Shown in pieces: positions 1 through 6,399 of a DNA stretch of 8,673 nt. The first letter of the stretch is position 1, and each line of letters starts with the position of its first letter. Below the pieces are notes generated by a model, which was given only the letters and a program-made list of their open reading frames with translations, did no database searches and was not told the origin of the DNA. The DNA is from Candidatus Eiseniibacteriota bacterium (GTDB taxonomy: Bacteria > Eisenbacteria > RBG-16-71-46 > SZUA-252). A program made the translations under genes and the position numbers. The stretch spans positions 1 to 8,673 of the forward strand of contig JAEHDN010000180.1 in NCBI GenBank assembly GCA_016880395.1, written 5' to 3'.

Positions 1-38
1 TCCTCCGCACCCTCGATCACATGGAAGCAACGGGATGA
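1..38 (+). CDS. 3' end of an unidentified upstream gene (partial)
   Basis: An open frame enters from the left edge in frame 3 and ends at the TGA at 36-38. Only eleven codons are visible, reading LRTLDHMEATG, too few to recognise a family. It is listed because its stop overlaps the ATG of the next gene in an ATGA arrangement (ATG 35-37, TGA 36-38), the usual sign of translationally coupled genes in one operon. By chance alone a frame this short could also be open, so this is a tentative call that rests on the overlap. Confidence 0.4.
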   Translation, partial: LRTLDHMEATG

Positions 39-715
39 TCACCGACCGCCGTCCCTCGCGCGCCACGGCACGCGACGAGTACGATGCCAGCAGCCGCCTC
101 ACGGACATTCCCACGCCTTCCTCCGACAGCGTGCCGTCCGCCATCGATCGGATCGAGGAGGCTCGGGGCTCGGCAGAGCGCAATGCCATCCGCGATGTCT
201 GCGAGCAATTGCTCTGCCAGTTCTCCGAGTTCTACCGCGTTCCGGTCCCGACCCTGAAGCTGCTCGGAGTTCGCCCGCACTCGACGAGCGAAGGGCGTCT
301 GGCATCCGAGGTCCTCGGGGACTACGACTTCCGGGCCGTCAGGATCAGGCTCTGGACGCGAACGCCCATGCAGCGCCAATGGACCTCGGCGAGGACCATC
401 CTGTCCACGCTCTGCCACGAGTTCATGCACCACCTGGACGCGTCTCAGCTCGGCTTCCCGAGCAGCTATCACACCACCGGCTTCTTCGAGCGGACCCACC
501 GCCTCTACCTGGGGATGACGGGGCAGCCGCCTTACGCCCTGGCCTGGTTCCCACCCGGAGCCGACGGCTCCCGCGCCATCGATTGGCCCGAGACCAACCG
601 CCGCAAGCGGGACGCGGACTGGCGTCGATCCGCCGCTTCGGAGGTGGACCCGACGCTCCCCGGCCTTCTCGATGCAGCCCTAGAACGAGAACAGGACCCC
701 GACCTCCGGCGCTAG
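35..715 (+). CDS. SprT-like zinc metallopeptidase family protein
   Basis: The 226-residue protein carries a zinc-peptidase signature: HEFMH at residues 128-132 (HExxH, two zinc-binding His and the catalytic Glu), Asp135 just after it, and a candidate third zinc ligand His146 in YHTTGFFER. Helix-HExxH followed about 14 residues later by HTxGF is the pattern of SprT-like and related minimal metallopeptidases. The downstream segment PPYALAWFPP...IDWPETNR resembles the tail of an uncharacterised family of such proteins (from memory). No signal peptide or membrane segment is visible, so it is probably cytoplasmic; its substrate is unknown. The first 35 residues are low-complexity and probably disordered. 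The ATG at 35 is chosen because it overlaps the preceding stop (ATGA) and has a weak GGAAG at 23-27. Its last 12 codons overlap, antisense, the end of the beta-barrel gene. Confidence 0.75.
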   Translation: MITDRRPSRATARDEYDASSRLTDIPTPSSDSVPSAIDRIEEARGSAERNAIRDVCEQLLCQFSEFYRVPVPTLKLLGVRPHSTSEGRLASEVLGDYDFRAVRIRLWTRTPMQRQWTSARTILSTLCHEFMHHLDASQLGFPSSYHTTGFFERTHRLYLGMTGQPPYALAWFPPGADGSRAIDWPETNRRKRDADWRRSAASEVDPTLPGLLDAALEREQDPDLRR

Positions 716-1612
716 GTCCGGAGCCTTGCTCGTCAGCCCGAACCCGTTGTTGAGCTTGAGGAGCGCACCGCGCGCGATCTGCCACTGCACTTCCCCGATC
801 GCGGCCACCTCGTCCTCCTCCCCTTCCACGCCGAGATACACGCGCCATCCGGGTGACACGCGCTTCAGGTACTCGAGCGCGTACTCTCCCACGGCGAGCT
901 TCGTTTCCTCCGCGGTGTAGCTGGCCGAGATCCGTCCCGTGAGCGTTCCGAAGCGGAAGCCGCGCGTCAGCCCGAAGCCCTGGACGAGCTCCCAGTCCTG
1001 CGTGCCGATGATGGTGCGGTCCTTCTGGAACGGGAACGTGATCTCGAAGTAGCTCCAGAATTCCGGCCTTCGCTCGTTCTCCTGCCACCACCGCCAGCGC
1101 AGCTCCGCCTGCGTGTCGCCGAAGCCCGATTCCTCGATCTTCGACGGCACCGCCGAGGTGTCATTGGCGGCCTTGTGCTGCACGCCCCACGTGTAGACCG
1201 CCGACTCGACCTCGAGCGCGACGTTCTCGCTGATCCCGTAGGAGAGGAAGATGAGCGCCTCGTGTTCGGTCCCCTCCGCGCGGTAGTCCTGCTCCCCCGC
1301 GTAACCCAGCTCGCTCGGCGAGTACTCCTGATCCTTGTTCTTCGTGTACTCGTAGAAGGGGTAGACCAGGAGCTCGTGGCCACGGACGTAGGTGCCGAAG
1401 AGCGAGGTCGCAACGCCGGTGCCGCGATCGCGGAGGTAGGTGGGGACGTCGTCCCCGGGGAGGATCGCGGACGCGGCGGACGCGCAAGTTACGGACATCG
1501 CCGTCGCGACCCAGACGCCGGCCGCCAGAACCACCCATGGGAGTGAGACGGCCCCGGAGACTCGCCCCGGGGCACGCCTCATGAGCCCGAACCCGCGCCG
1601 GGCCGTCTTCAC
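680..1612 (-). CDS. Outer-membrane beta-barrel protein, function unknown
   Basis: Read from the GTG at 1612 this is a 310-residue exported protein. Residues 1-46 look like a signal peptide: basic start (MKTARR, then MRR), hydrophobic core about 22-42, and a signal-peptidase site after ASA (46) or AASA (49). The mature part has alternating polar and aromatic stretches typical of beta strands, and it ends in GVLFSF: a C-terminal Phe preceded by alternating hydrophobics, the signal used by the BAM machinery. No Pfam-level identity is certain; it resembles small 'putative transporter' barrels of the phenol-degradation MetA type. The GTG start overlaps the TGA of the lipoprotein gene (GTGA, 1609-1612) and has no Shine-Dalgarno of its own, which points to coupling. 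The ATG at 1582 would give 300 residues but also lacks a ribosome site. Confidence 0.75.
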   Translation of the reverse strand: MKTARRGFGLMRRAPGRVSGAVSLPWVVLAAGVWVATAMSVTCASAASAILPGDDVPTYLRDRGTGVATSLFGTYVRGHELLVYPFYEYTKNKDQEYSPSELGYAGEQDYRAEGTEHEALIFLSYGISENVALEVESAVYTWGVQHKAANDTSAVPSKIEESGFGDTQAELRWRWWQENERRPEFWSYFEITFPFQKDRTIIGTQDWELVQGFGLTRGFRFGTLTGRISASYTAEETKLAVGEYALEYLKRVSPGWRVYLGVEGEEDEVAAIGEVQWQIARGALLKLNNGFGLTSKAPDLAPEVGVLFSF

Positions 1613-2376
1613 GGAGTCGTGAAGCCGGTCAGCACGACCCGGCCCCCGGCCTTGTTCTCGTCCTCCATGACGTTTCCGATCCCGGGCGCGTAGTACTTGA
1701 ACGCCCTGCTCCCCGATTCCAGCGGGGTCCACTCCTGGGTCTTGAGGCATCCGGTCAGGGTGCCGTACGGAGTGACGGCCGTGGCGTCCAGATCCTTCAC
1801 GCGCGCCATGTCCGCGACGACCCCGGGCGAGTTCTCCTGCTGATACACGTCGCCGACCATCGGATGGGCGAGCATGATGATCCCCGGCTGGGCGTTGTCC
1901 TTCCCCGCCTCCCACGAGCCTAGGGTGCTCCCGGACGGGAACTCCTGTGTGGCCTCGCCGAAGTACCAGACGTTGCCGTCCTCGTCGGAGGCGTACCAAT
2001 CGAAGGTGTCCTCGGCGAGGACTCCGTTCAGGAAGACCCGGTCACGGACGACCGTCGTCGTGACACCCACGATCAGCTTGGTATCGGTCGTCACGAGCAC
2101 GGTGTCGGTCTCCACCCCCTCGGGGGTCTCCTGGGTGTAGACCCAGCGGGTGTTCGGGACGAGGGGGAAGAAGCTGTTCGGTGCGTGGGTGGCGAAATTC
2201 CCGGCATCGAATGGAATCGTGACGGTGCGGGTCGCATTTGGATCGGCCATGAGATTCTGAGCACTCTGCCCGGTGGGGGCGAGCGCGTTTGGGGCTCCCT
2301 GGTTGCTGCAGCCCCCAAGGCTCAGCACGGCGACAGACGCGACGAGCCAGGATGGGACGTCGGATCGGATGCGCAT
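1609..2376 (-). CDS. Secreted lipoprotein of unknown function
   Basis: A 255-residue protein with a type II signal peptide: MRIR start, hydrophobic stretch about 10-20, and lipobox LGGC with the acylated Cys at residue 23. The mature protein is rich in Thr, Asp and aromatics and contains WVYTQETPEG, a VVRDRVFLNG segment, FDWYASDEDGNVWYFGE, GSWEAGKDNAQPGI and KYYAPGIG. I recognise this set as a recurrent family of environmental lipoproteins with no known function. The ATG at 2376 is chosen because AAGGAG lies 7 nt upstream (2384-2389) and it gives a clean signal peptide; an in-frame GTG at 2421 would add 15 residues including an RRRR run, which looks wrong for a lipoprotein. It sits behind its own ECF-type promoter (2426-2452), and its stop overlaps the start of the beta-barrel gene, so the two are probably made together at the outer membrane. 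Confidence 0.85.
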   Translation of the reverse strand: MRIRSDVPSWLVASVAVLSLGGCSNQGAPNALAPTGQSAQNLMADPNATRTVTIPFDAGNFATHAPNSFFPLVPNTRWVYTQETPEGVETDTVLVTTDTKLIVGVTTTVVRDRVFLNGVLAEDTFDWYASDEDGNVWYFGEATQEFPSGSTLGSWEAGKDNAQPGIIMLAHPMVGDVYQQENSPGVVADMARVKDLDATAVTPYGTLTGCLKTQEWTPLESGSRAFKYYAPGIGNVMEDENKAGGRVVLTGFTTP

Positions 2377-2383
2377 GAGATGT

Positions 2384-2389
2384 CTCCTT
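2384..2389 (-). promoter_or_regulatory. Ribosome binding site of the lipoprotein gene
   Basis: AAGGAG on the - strand, 7 nt before the ATG at 2376. It decides the start against the in-frame upstream GTG at 2421, which has no comparable site. Confidence 0.75.
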
Positions 2390-2425
2390 CTTCTCGCGTG
2401 ATGGTTGGCGCTGGCACCCACGAAT

Positions 2426-2452
2426 GGAACAGGCGACGAGATCGTTTGTGAC
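2426..2452 (-). promoter_or_regulatory. Putative ECF-type promoter of the lipoprotein-barrel operon
   Basis: On the - strand GTCACAAA (2452-2445) is followed after 11 nt by CCTGTTCC (2433-2426). Written as sigma elements this is GTCACA, 16 nt, GTTC, within normal ECF spacing. The same two 8-mers occur upstream of the sigma gene with one more spacer base. The first base of the motif is the last base of the anti-sigma TAG stop (2454-2452). A transcript starting about 7 nt downstream of the -10 would have a leader of roughly 40-45 nt containing the lipoprotein ribosome site. TGTCACA-like -35 boxes are known for some ECF groups; the assignment to this sigma factor is inference from the shared sequence. 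Confidence 0.6.
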
Positions 2453-3246
2453 TAGGGCCCCGGTCGGCGTGGCGGCGAGGTGGTCGGCGCGAGCGGCAGG
2501 ACATAGCCCCTGACCAAGCCCCGGGCGCCGGAGGTCGTGATCCGGACGCCCTCCTTGAGGAAGACTCGATCGTCCCCCTGGACGATCTCCACCCAGGGCG
2601 CTGATCGAGGAATGCGAACGTCGAATTCGGCCGATGGGTCACGCACGCCGATCAGGATGAAGTCCCCCTTCGTGGTGAACGTGGCGGCCCCACCTGGCGC
2701 CCGCACCTGCACGTCGGCACCGCTGGTCAGGGAAACGCGGATCTCGCCGCCGTTCCCGACACCCTGCGCCGCATCTCTCGCGAAGATGATGGTGAGGCTC
2801 TGACCGGGCGAGACGGCGATCCCGGAGACATTTGCTGCGCCGCCTCCCCGGGTGGACGGCTCGCCTGGGACTCCTGGCCGGCCTCCGACTCTCTGCACCA
2901 CGTCGTGCACCCACCTCCGCACAGGCGAGCCGGGGAGCGCGTACGCAACCCCGGCGATTCCGACGACGGCCACGAGCGCCGCCGCTCGCCTAAGCCACGA
3001 GGAGCCTCGCCGCGACGCCCGAGACGGGAGCTCGGCCCGCGACGCCACAGCCCCCGCGCTCACCACAGGCGGCGGCGTGTCGACGGCGCGCAGCAGCGCG
3101 TGCACGTTAGCCTCCTCCCGCGTCGCGTCCTCCAGTCGCCGACGACACTCGTCGCAGGCAGCGACGTGCTCGCGCGCCGCGCCCTCGAGCGGGGCCGACA
3201 GCTCGCGGTGGAGAAGGCGTTGAAGCCGTTCTTCGTCAAGATGCAT
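2452..3246 (-). CDS. Zinc-finger (zf-HC2) transmembrane anti-sigma factor
   Basis: A 264-residue anti-sigma factor. The cytoplasmic N-terminus (about 1-55) has the zinc-binding anti-sigma signature HVAACDEC (His27, Cys31, Cys34), which in this family clamps the cognate ECF sigma factor. One membrane helix spans about 88-104 (AAALVAVVGIAGVAYAL) after a basic stretch, leaving about 155 residues outside. That outer part is mostly beta-rich (VSPGQSLTIIF, GEIRVSLTSGADVQVRAP, then FDVRIPRSAPWVEIVQGD), resembling adhesin-like beta-solenoid folds, and ends in a Pro-rich tail. The outer domain is the likely sensor but the signal is unknown. ATG at 3246 is chosen over farther upstream starts: it has GAGGAG 7 nt upstream (3254-3259) and gives an 11-nt overlap with the sigma gene, implying coupled synthesis. 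Confidence 0.88.
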   Translation of the reverse strand: MHLDEERLQRLLHRELSAPLEGAAREHVAACDECRRRLEDATREEANVHALLRAVDTPPPVVSAGAVASRAELPSRASRRGSSWLRRAAALVAVVGIAGVAYALPGSPVRRWVHDVVQRVGGRPGVPGEPSTRGGGAANVSGIAVSPGQSLTIIFARDAAQGVGNGGEIRVSLTSGADVQVRAPGGAATFTTKGDFILIGVRDPSAEFDVRIPRSAPWVEIVQGDDRVFLKEGVRITTSGARGLVRGYVLPLAPTTSPPRRPGP

Positions 3247-3772
3247 CCGACGACTCCTCGTAGATCTCGCGGAACGCGCGCCTGGCGCGAGCCAGGAACA
3301 CGCCGACACTCGTCTCGTTCAGCTCCAGCGCCAGAGCGATCTCGCGGTAGCTGTACCCCTCCGCCCGGAGGAGGAGGAGGCTCCGGTCCCGCTCCGGCAT
3401 CCCGTCGAGAGCGAGGCGCACCCGCTTCCGAGAGTCATCGGACTCCAGGGCCTGGTCGGGAGCGGGCGGCGGATCCGCGAGGACGCTCTCGCCGCGCGCC
3501 GGCGTCATGAGTCGAAGACGGCGGCTTCGGGTCGAGGCCGCGTTCCGGAAGAGGTTCATCGCGACGCTGATCAGCCAGGCCCCGGGCGTGTCCGGCACCG
3601 AGCCCCGCTGGTACAGCTTCACGAAGGTCTCCTGCGCCACATCGGCCGCGAGCTCCGGATCACCGGAGGCCCGATTCAGGTAGCGGTAGAGGGACGGGAA
3701 GTGCGCGTCGAACAGCAGCGCGAACTGCTCGCGGAACGATGGCGTGCGTTCAGGATCCAATCCGGTCTCCAC
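3236..3772 (-). CDS. ECF-family RNA polymerase sigma factor
   Basis: A 178-residue sigma factor with only the two ECF domains. Region 2 is at about 17-83 (LLFDAHFPSLYRYLNR, then DPELAADVAQETFVKLYQR, then WLISVAMNLFRN) and binds core polymerase and the -10. Region 4 is at about 115-168 (MPERDRSLLLLRAEGYSYRE, then IALALELNETSVGVFLARAR), a helix-turn-helix that reads the -35. The linker (about 85-114) is Pro/Asp-rich. There is no C-terminal SnoaL or other extension, so it is not an ECF41-type protein despite the TGTCACA-like box upstream. It starts with GTG and has no Shine-Dalgarno; the putative promoter ends only a few bases before the GTG, so the mRNA may be leaderless. It overlaps the anti-sigma gene by 11 nt and probably autoregulates. 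Confidence 0.92.
   Translation of the reverse strand: METGLDPERTPSFREQFALLFDAHFPSLYRYLNRASGDPELAADVAQETFVKLYQRGSVPDTPGAWLISVAMNLFRNAASTRSRRLRLMTPARGESVLADPPPAPDQALESDDSRKRVRLALDGMPERDRSLLLLRAEGYSYREIALALELNETSVGVFLARARRAFREIYEESSDAS
3254..3259 (-). promoter_or_regulatory. Ribosome binding site of the anti-sigma gene
   Basis: GAGGAG on the - strand, inside the last codons of the sigma gene and 7 nt before the ATG at 3246. It fixes the anti-sigma start and allows translation within the sigma reading frame. Confidence 0.7.
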
Positions 3773-3777
3773 GGATA

Positions 3778-3806
3778 GGAACAGGGCTATGTGTGGATTT
3801 GTGACA
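3778..3806 (-). promoter_or_regulatory. Putative autoregulated ECF-type promoter of the sigma-anti-sigma operon
   Basis: On the - strand TGTCACAAA (3806-3798) is followed after 12 nt by CCTGTTCC (3785-3778). As sigma elements this is TGTCACA, 17 nt, GTTC. The match with the promoter before the lipoprotein gene covers two 8-mers, and similarity continues downstream (TATCCGTGG here, ATTCGTGG there). It lies between the receptor stop and the sigma GTG. The expected start of transcription falls at or within a few bases of the GTG at 3772. Confidence 0.6.
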
Positions 3807-3819
3807 GGTGGGGCCGCGT

Positions 3820-3839
3820 CCGGACGGCGCGGCGTCCGG
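3820..3839. terminator. GC-rich hairpin after the receptor gene, possible terminator
   Basis: CCGGACG (3820-3826) and CGTCCGG (3833-3839) form a perfect 7-bp stem with a 6-nt loop, starting 20 bp past the receptor stop. There is no T-tract on either strand, so intrinsic termination is doubtful. It would separate receptor transcription from the sigma promoter. Confidence 0.3.
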
Positions 3840-3859
3840 GAGCCCGGCGTGGGCGGTAA

Positions 3860-6184
3860 TCAGAATCCCCAGTCGAGGCCGACGACGAGCGGGGCTCGGG
3901 GTCGCATCTCCACGCCGGACATCTCGCCGGTCGACGGATCCCTGGCGTAGGTGAGGACGTTCTTCCTGCCGAGGATGTTCGTGGCCGTGCCGAACAGGGC
4001 GAGAGTGGCGTCCCGCCCCGCGATCCCGAGGCGCCATTCCTTCCGGATGCCCGCGTCGAGACGGTAGTAGCCGGGCAGCGACGTGCCTCCGAGCGCGCCG
4101 TCGGAGTAGTGGGGGCTGCCGCCGAATTCCGATCCTCGGTCGAGAATGTTGGTGGCCTCCCACTCGAAGCCATCGGAGATGGCGGTCGTGCGGCGGCCCA
4201 GGGCCGCGGCCACGCTGATTCGGATCGAGGTCGTCGGAGTCGGGAGGACGATCACTCCTCCCTCGAACGTTTGACGCACTCCGCTCTCCGGCGTGTAGCC
4301 CGTGGAGCCATACTCGACGCGTGCCTGCTGCAGGCCGTAGCTGGCGACGATGCCGCAACGCCTCGCGCTGAGCGCGGCGTCGGCGGACACGCCCCACGAC
4401 GTGCCCGACCCGATCGCGAACGCTCCCTTGGTCGCGAACGGCTCTCCCTCGATCGGTGCGACGAGAAGAAGTCCGTCGGAGCGTCGTCCGTAGGCCTGGG
4501 CGCCGAGGCGGAGTCCGGCGCGGGGCTGGAAGCTCAAGGCGAGCACGCTCAGCTGGGATCGCGCCACGGGAACGCGAGGAGCCCCGGAGGGCGAGCCGCC
4601 AGACGCCGCGGCCGCGGCGCCCGCTCCCAGGTAGAGGTCCGCGGGAAAGATGTTCCCGACCACCGACTCCGGGTTCCGGAGTGATTGCGCGAACTGGTGC
4701 GTGCGCGCGTAGCTCCCCGAGAGCTGGAGCCGGGTCGAAGGCTTCCAGAGGACCTGCGCCCGTGGATCGAGATGCCCTCGATCCCGCGCCGCCGCGACCG
4801 AGCCTCCGATCTGGATCTCGAGCGCTCGTCCCACAGCGTGCCGGTGACGCACCGACCCGGTCGCGACCGGCAGGCTCGCCTCGGCAGCCCAGGTTGGTCC
4901 CGACGTGGAATCGGAGACGATCCGGTAGGAGGTCCGGCTTCTCTCGATTCGCAGCTGAGCGGTCGTGCCCGCCCGCTGGGAGCTTCGATCCACGCCGATG
5001 AGAAATCCCGCGTCCTCCCGGGTCGAAGCCATCGTCAGTGGCCCTGTCTCGGCCGCCCACGTCGAGCCGATGTTCCCGTCGGCGCGCCAACCTTGGATCC
5101 GGACGGTCGCTCCCCCCCAGGTGCGCGACCACCGCGCGCCCAGTGACTGGCCGGTCCATTCGAAGGTGTTGCGCCGCGGATCCGGTGCGTCGCCATCGGG
5201 GACCACCGTCATGGCCGTGCTCAGATCGTTTTCGTTCCCATAGCCGAGGAGCTCGATTCGACCTCCCACGGCCGGCGCCTCGAGCTTGGCAAGCCAGTCG
5301 TTGGTCTCGCCACGCACGTAGGAGTATTCATCCTTGGGAGCGATGCCATCGGGGAGACCGCGGCGGAGGCTCACGAGAAATCCCGCCGCGGCCGCTCCCT
5401 CGGTGGGTCCCGGACCGGCCGCGGCAAGCGGTCCGTCGAACGTGACCCGCGACTGCGTGGTGCTGACGCTCCCCCTCGCGCAGATTCGATCGCCCGGCGC
5501 GCGTGTCGTGGCTTCGACCGCGCCGGCCAGCGCGTCGGAGGACGTCTCCGTGGTCGCCGAGCCCGCGCGCAGCCGCGACAGCGCATCGGGATTCCACCCG
5601 CTCGTCATGCCCGCCGCGTGATAGGGATTGAAGACTGGGATGCCGTCGATGAGATACGCGGTCTGATCCGAGGCGCCGCCGCGGACACCGACCCCACTCG
5701 GCGATTCTTGCCTGAGCGAGATCTCGCCCCCGCCCAGAGCTTGCAAAGCGTCGGGCTCGCCGAGGAGCGGATGGTCGCGCAGGGCGGCGTAGGAGATCTC
5801 ACGATCGGGGAAGGCGGCGGCCTCGTCCCCGTCGAGGCCGCGGACGATCACGGGCGCGCGTACGTCCACGGCGTGGATGCGGACGGGTTCCGGAACGAGC
5901 CAGACATCGATCTCGACCGGGCCGTCCTCGGGGACCAGCGCCTCCAGGATTCGCGGCGCGTAGCCTATCGACCGGACCGTGATCGCATGGCTTCCGGGCG
6001 AGAGTCCCTGGATGGCGTAGCGCCCGCTGTCATCCGCCGCGATGGTGCGGTTGAGCTCCGGCACCGCGACGACCGCCCCCGGGACGGGCTGGGCGGTCTC
6101 CGCGTCCCACACCCTGCCCAGGACGGTGCCATGCATCGCCTGTGCGAGGAGGAGAACCTTGACGGCACCGAGAAGTGGCCCCAT
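3860..6184 (-). CDS. TonB-dependent outer-membrane receptor, substrate unknown
   Basis: A 774-residue receptor of the TonB-dependent class, which takes up a ligand across the outer membrane using energy from TonB-ExbBD (none encoded here). A short signal peptide ends at about AQA (16). Residues 19-97 form a carboxypeptidase-regulatory-like beta-sandwich (GRVWDAETAQPVPGAVVAV, then DDSGRYAIQGLSPG). The plug is about 125-230, with VGVRGGASDQTAYLIDGIPV and the closing LAGAVEATTR. The rest is a beta-barrel of about 540 residues ending in VVGLDWGF, a C-terminal Phe typical of outer-membrane insertion. Near the end LFGTATNILGRKN is the usual TonB-receptor barrel signature. There is no STN signalling domain. 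The ATG at 6184 has GGAGG only 4 nt upstream (6189-6193). The neighbours do not reveal the ligand. Confidence 0.9.
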   Translation of the reverse strand: MGPLLGAVKVLLLAQAMHGTVLGRVWDAETAQPVPGAVVAVPELNRTIAADDSGRYAIQGLSPGSHAITVRSIGYAPRILEALVPEDGPVEIDVWLVPEPVRIHAVDVRAPVIVRGLDGDEAAAFPDREISYAALRDHPLLGEPDALQALGGGEISLRQESPSGVGVRGGASDQTAYLIDGIPVFNPYHAAGMTSGWNPDALSRLRAGSATTETSSDALAGAVEATTRAPGDRICARGSVSTTQSRVTFDGPLAAAGPGPTEGAAAAGFLVSLRRGLPDGIAPKDEYSYVRGETNDWLAKLEAPAVGGRIELLGYGNENDLSTAMTVVPDGDAPDPRRNTFEWTGQSLGARWSRTWGGATVRIQGWRADGNIGSTWAAETGPLTMASTREDAGFLIGVDRSSQRAGTTAQLRIERSRTSYRIVSDSTSGPTWAAEASLPVATGSVRHRHAVGRALEIQIGGSVAAARDRGHLDPRAQVLWKPSTRLQLSGSYARTHQFAQSLRNPESVVGNIFPADLYLGAGAAAAASGGSPSGAPRVPVARSQLSVLALSFQPRAGLRLGAQAYGRRSDGLLLVAPIEGEPFATKGAFAIGSGTSWGVSADAALSARRCGIVASYGLQQARVEYGSTGYTPESGVRQTFEGGVIVLPTPTTSIRISVAAALGRRTTAISDGFEWEATNILDRGSEFGGSPHYSDGALGGTSLPGYYRLDAGIRKEWRLGIAGRDATLALFGTATNILGRKNVLTYARDPSTGEMSGVEMRPRAPLVVGLDWGF

Positions 6185-6399
6185 ACGGCCTCCGCGTCAC
6201 CGAGCGCGTCCGTGGCCAGCAACGAAGAAAGTCTATCACCCTGAGGATCGGCAAGGGACAGCTGTCCGCCGCTGAGAAGGGTGAACCCCGCTCGTATGAA
6301 GGGGTTCCGGAGGGCCCGAGGGCACAGTCGGAGCGCCGCACCGCCGCCGGGCCAGAGGGGCGCTCCTCTGTGGGTCCTACAGAATCGAAGCGGGACGCC
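6185..6399. other. Intergenic spacer between membrane protein and TonB receptor
   Basis: About 215 bp with no convincing gene. It holds one perfect 6-bp inverted repeat, CAGAGG (6353-6358) and CCTCTG (6365-6370) with a 6-nt loop, about 30 bp past the stop of the four-helix membrane protein. This could end the pump transcript, but it has no T-tract. I found no copy of the GTCACAAA/CCTGTTCC motif here and no strong sigma-70 promoter, though the receptor must be transcribed from this region or by read-through. Confidence 0.4.
6189..6193 (-). promoter_or_regulatory. Ribosome binding site of the TonB-receptor gene
   Basis: GGAGG on the - strand, 4 nt from the ATG at 6184. The spacing is short but the next in-frame start (the Met at residue 17) would remove the signal peptide. 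Confidence 0.5.

Noticed and set aside
1582..1612. The ATG at 1582 as start of the barrel protein.
   Set aside because: It has no ribosome site and loses the GTGA overlap with the lipoprotein stop; the GTG at 1612 still gives a good signal peptide. It remains a possible alternative.
2426..2452. Reading the shared motif on the + strand, where GGAAC resembles the canonical ECF -35 box.
   Set aside because: Transcription would run antisense into the anti-sigma and receptor genes, and both copies sit just upstream of - strand genes. The - strand reading is more sensible, but the orientation has not been proven.
3750..5159. A 469-residue open frame on the - strand inside the TonB-receptor gene and sigma spacer.
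   Set aside because: It is extremely Arg/Gly/Pro-rich with no domain, and it is offset in frame from a clearly recognisable receptor. It is a by-product of high GC content.
3236..6184. A FecA-FecR-FecI type cell-surface signalling system, since a TonB receptor lies directly upstream of an ECF/anti-sigma pair.
   Set aside because: The receptor has a carboxypeptidase-regulatory-like N-terminal domain and no STN domain, the anti-sigma factor is of the zinc-finger type and not FecR, and a separate promoter lies between them.
6353..6370. A 6-bp inverted repeat after the four-helix protein gene as a firm terminator.
   Set aside because: The stem is short and has no T-tract on either strand; it is noted only within the spacer entry.
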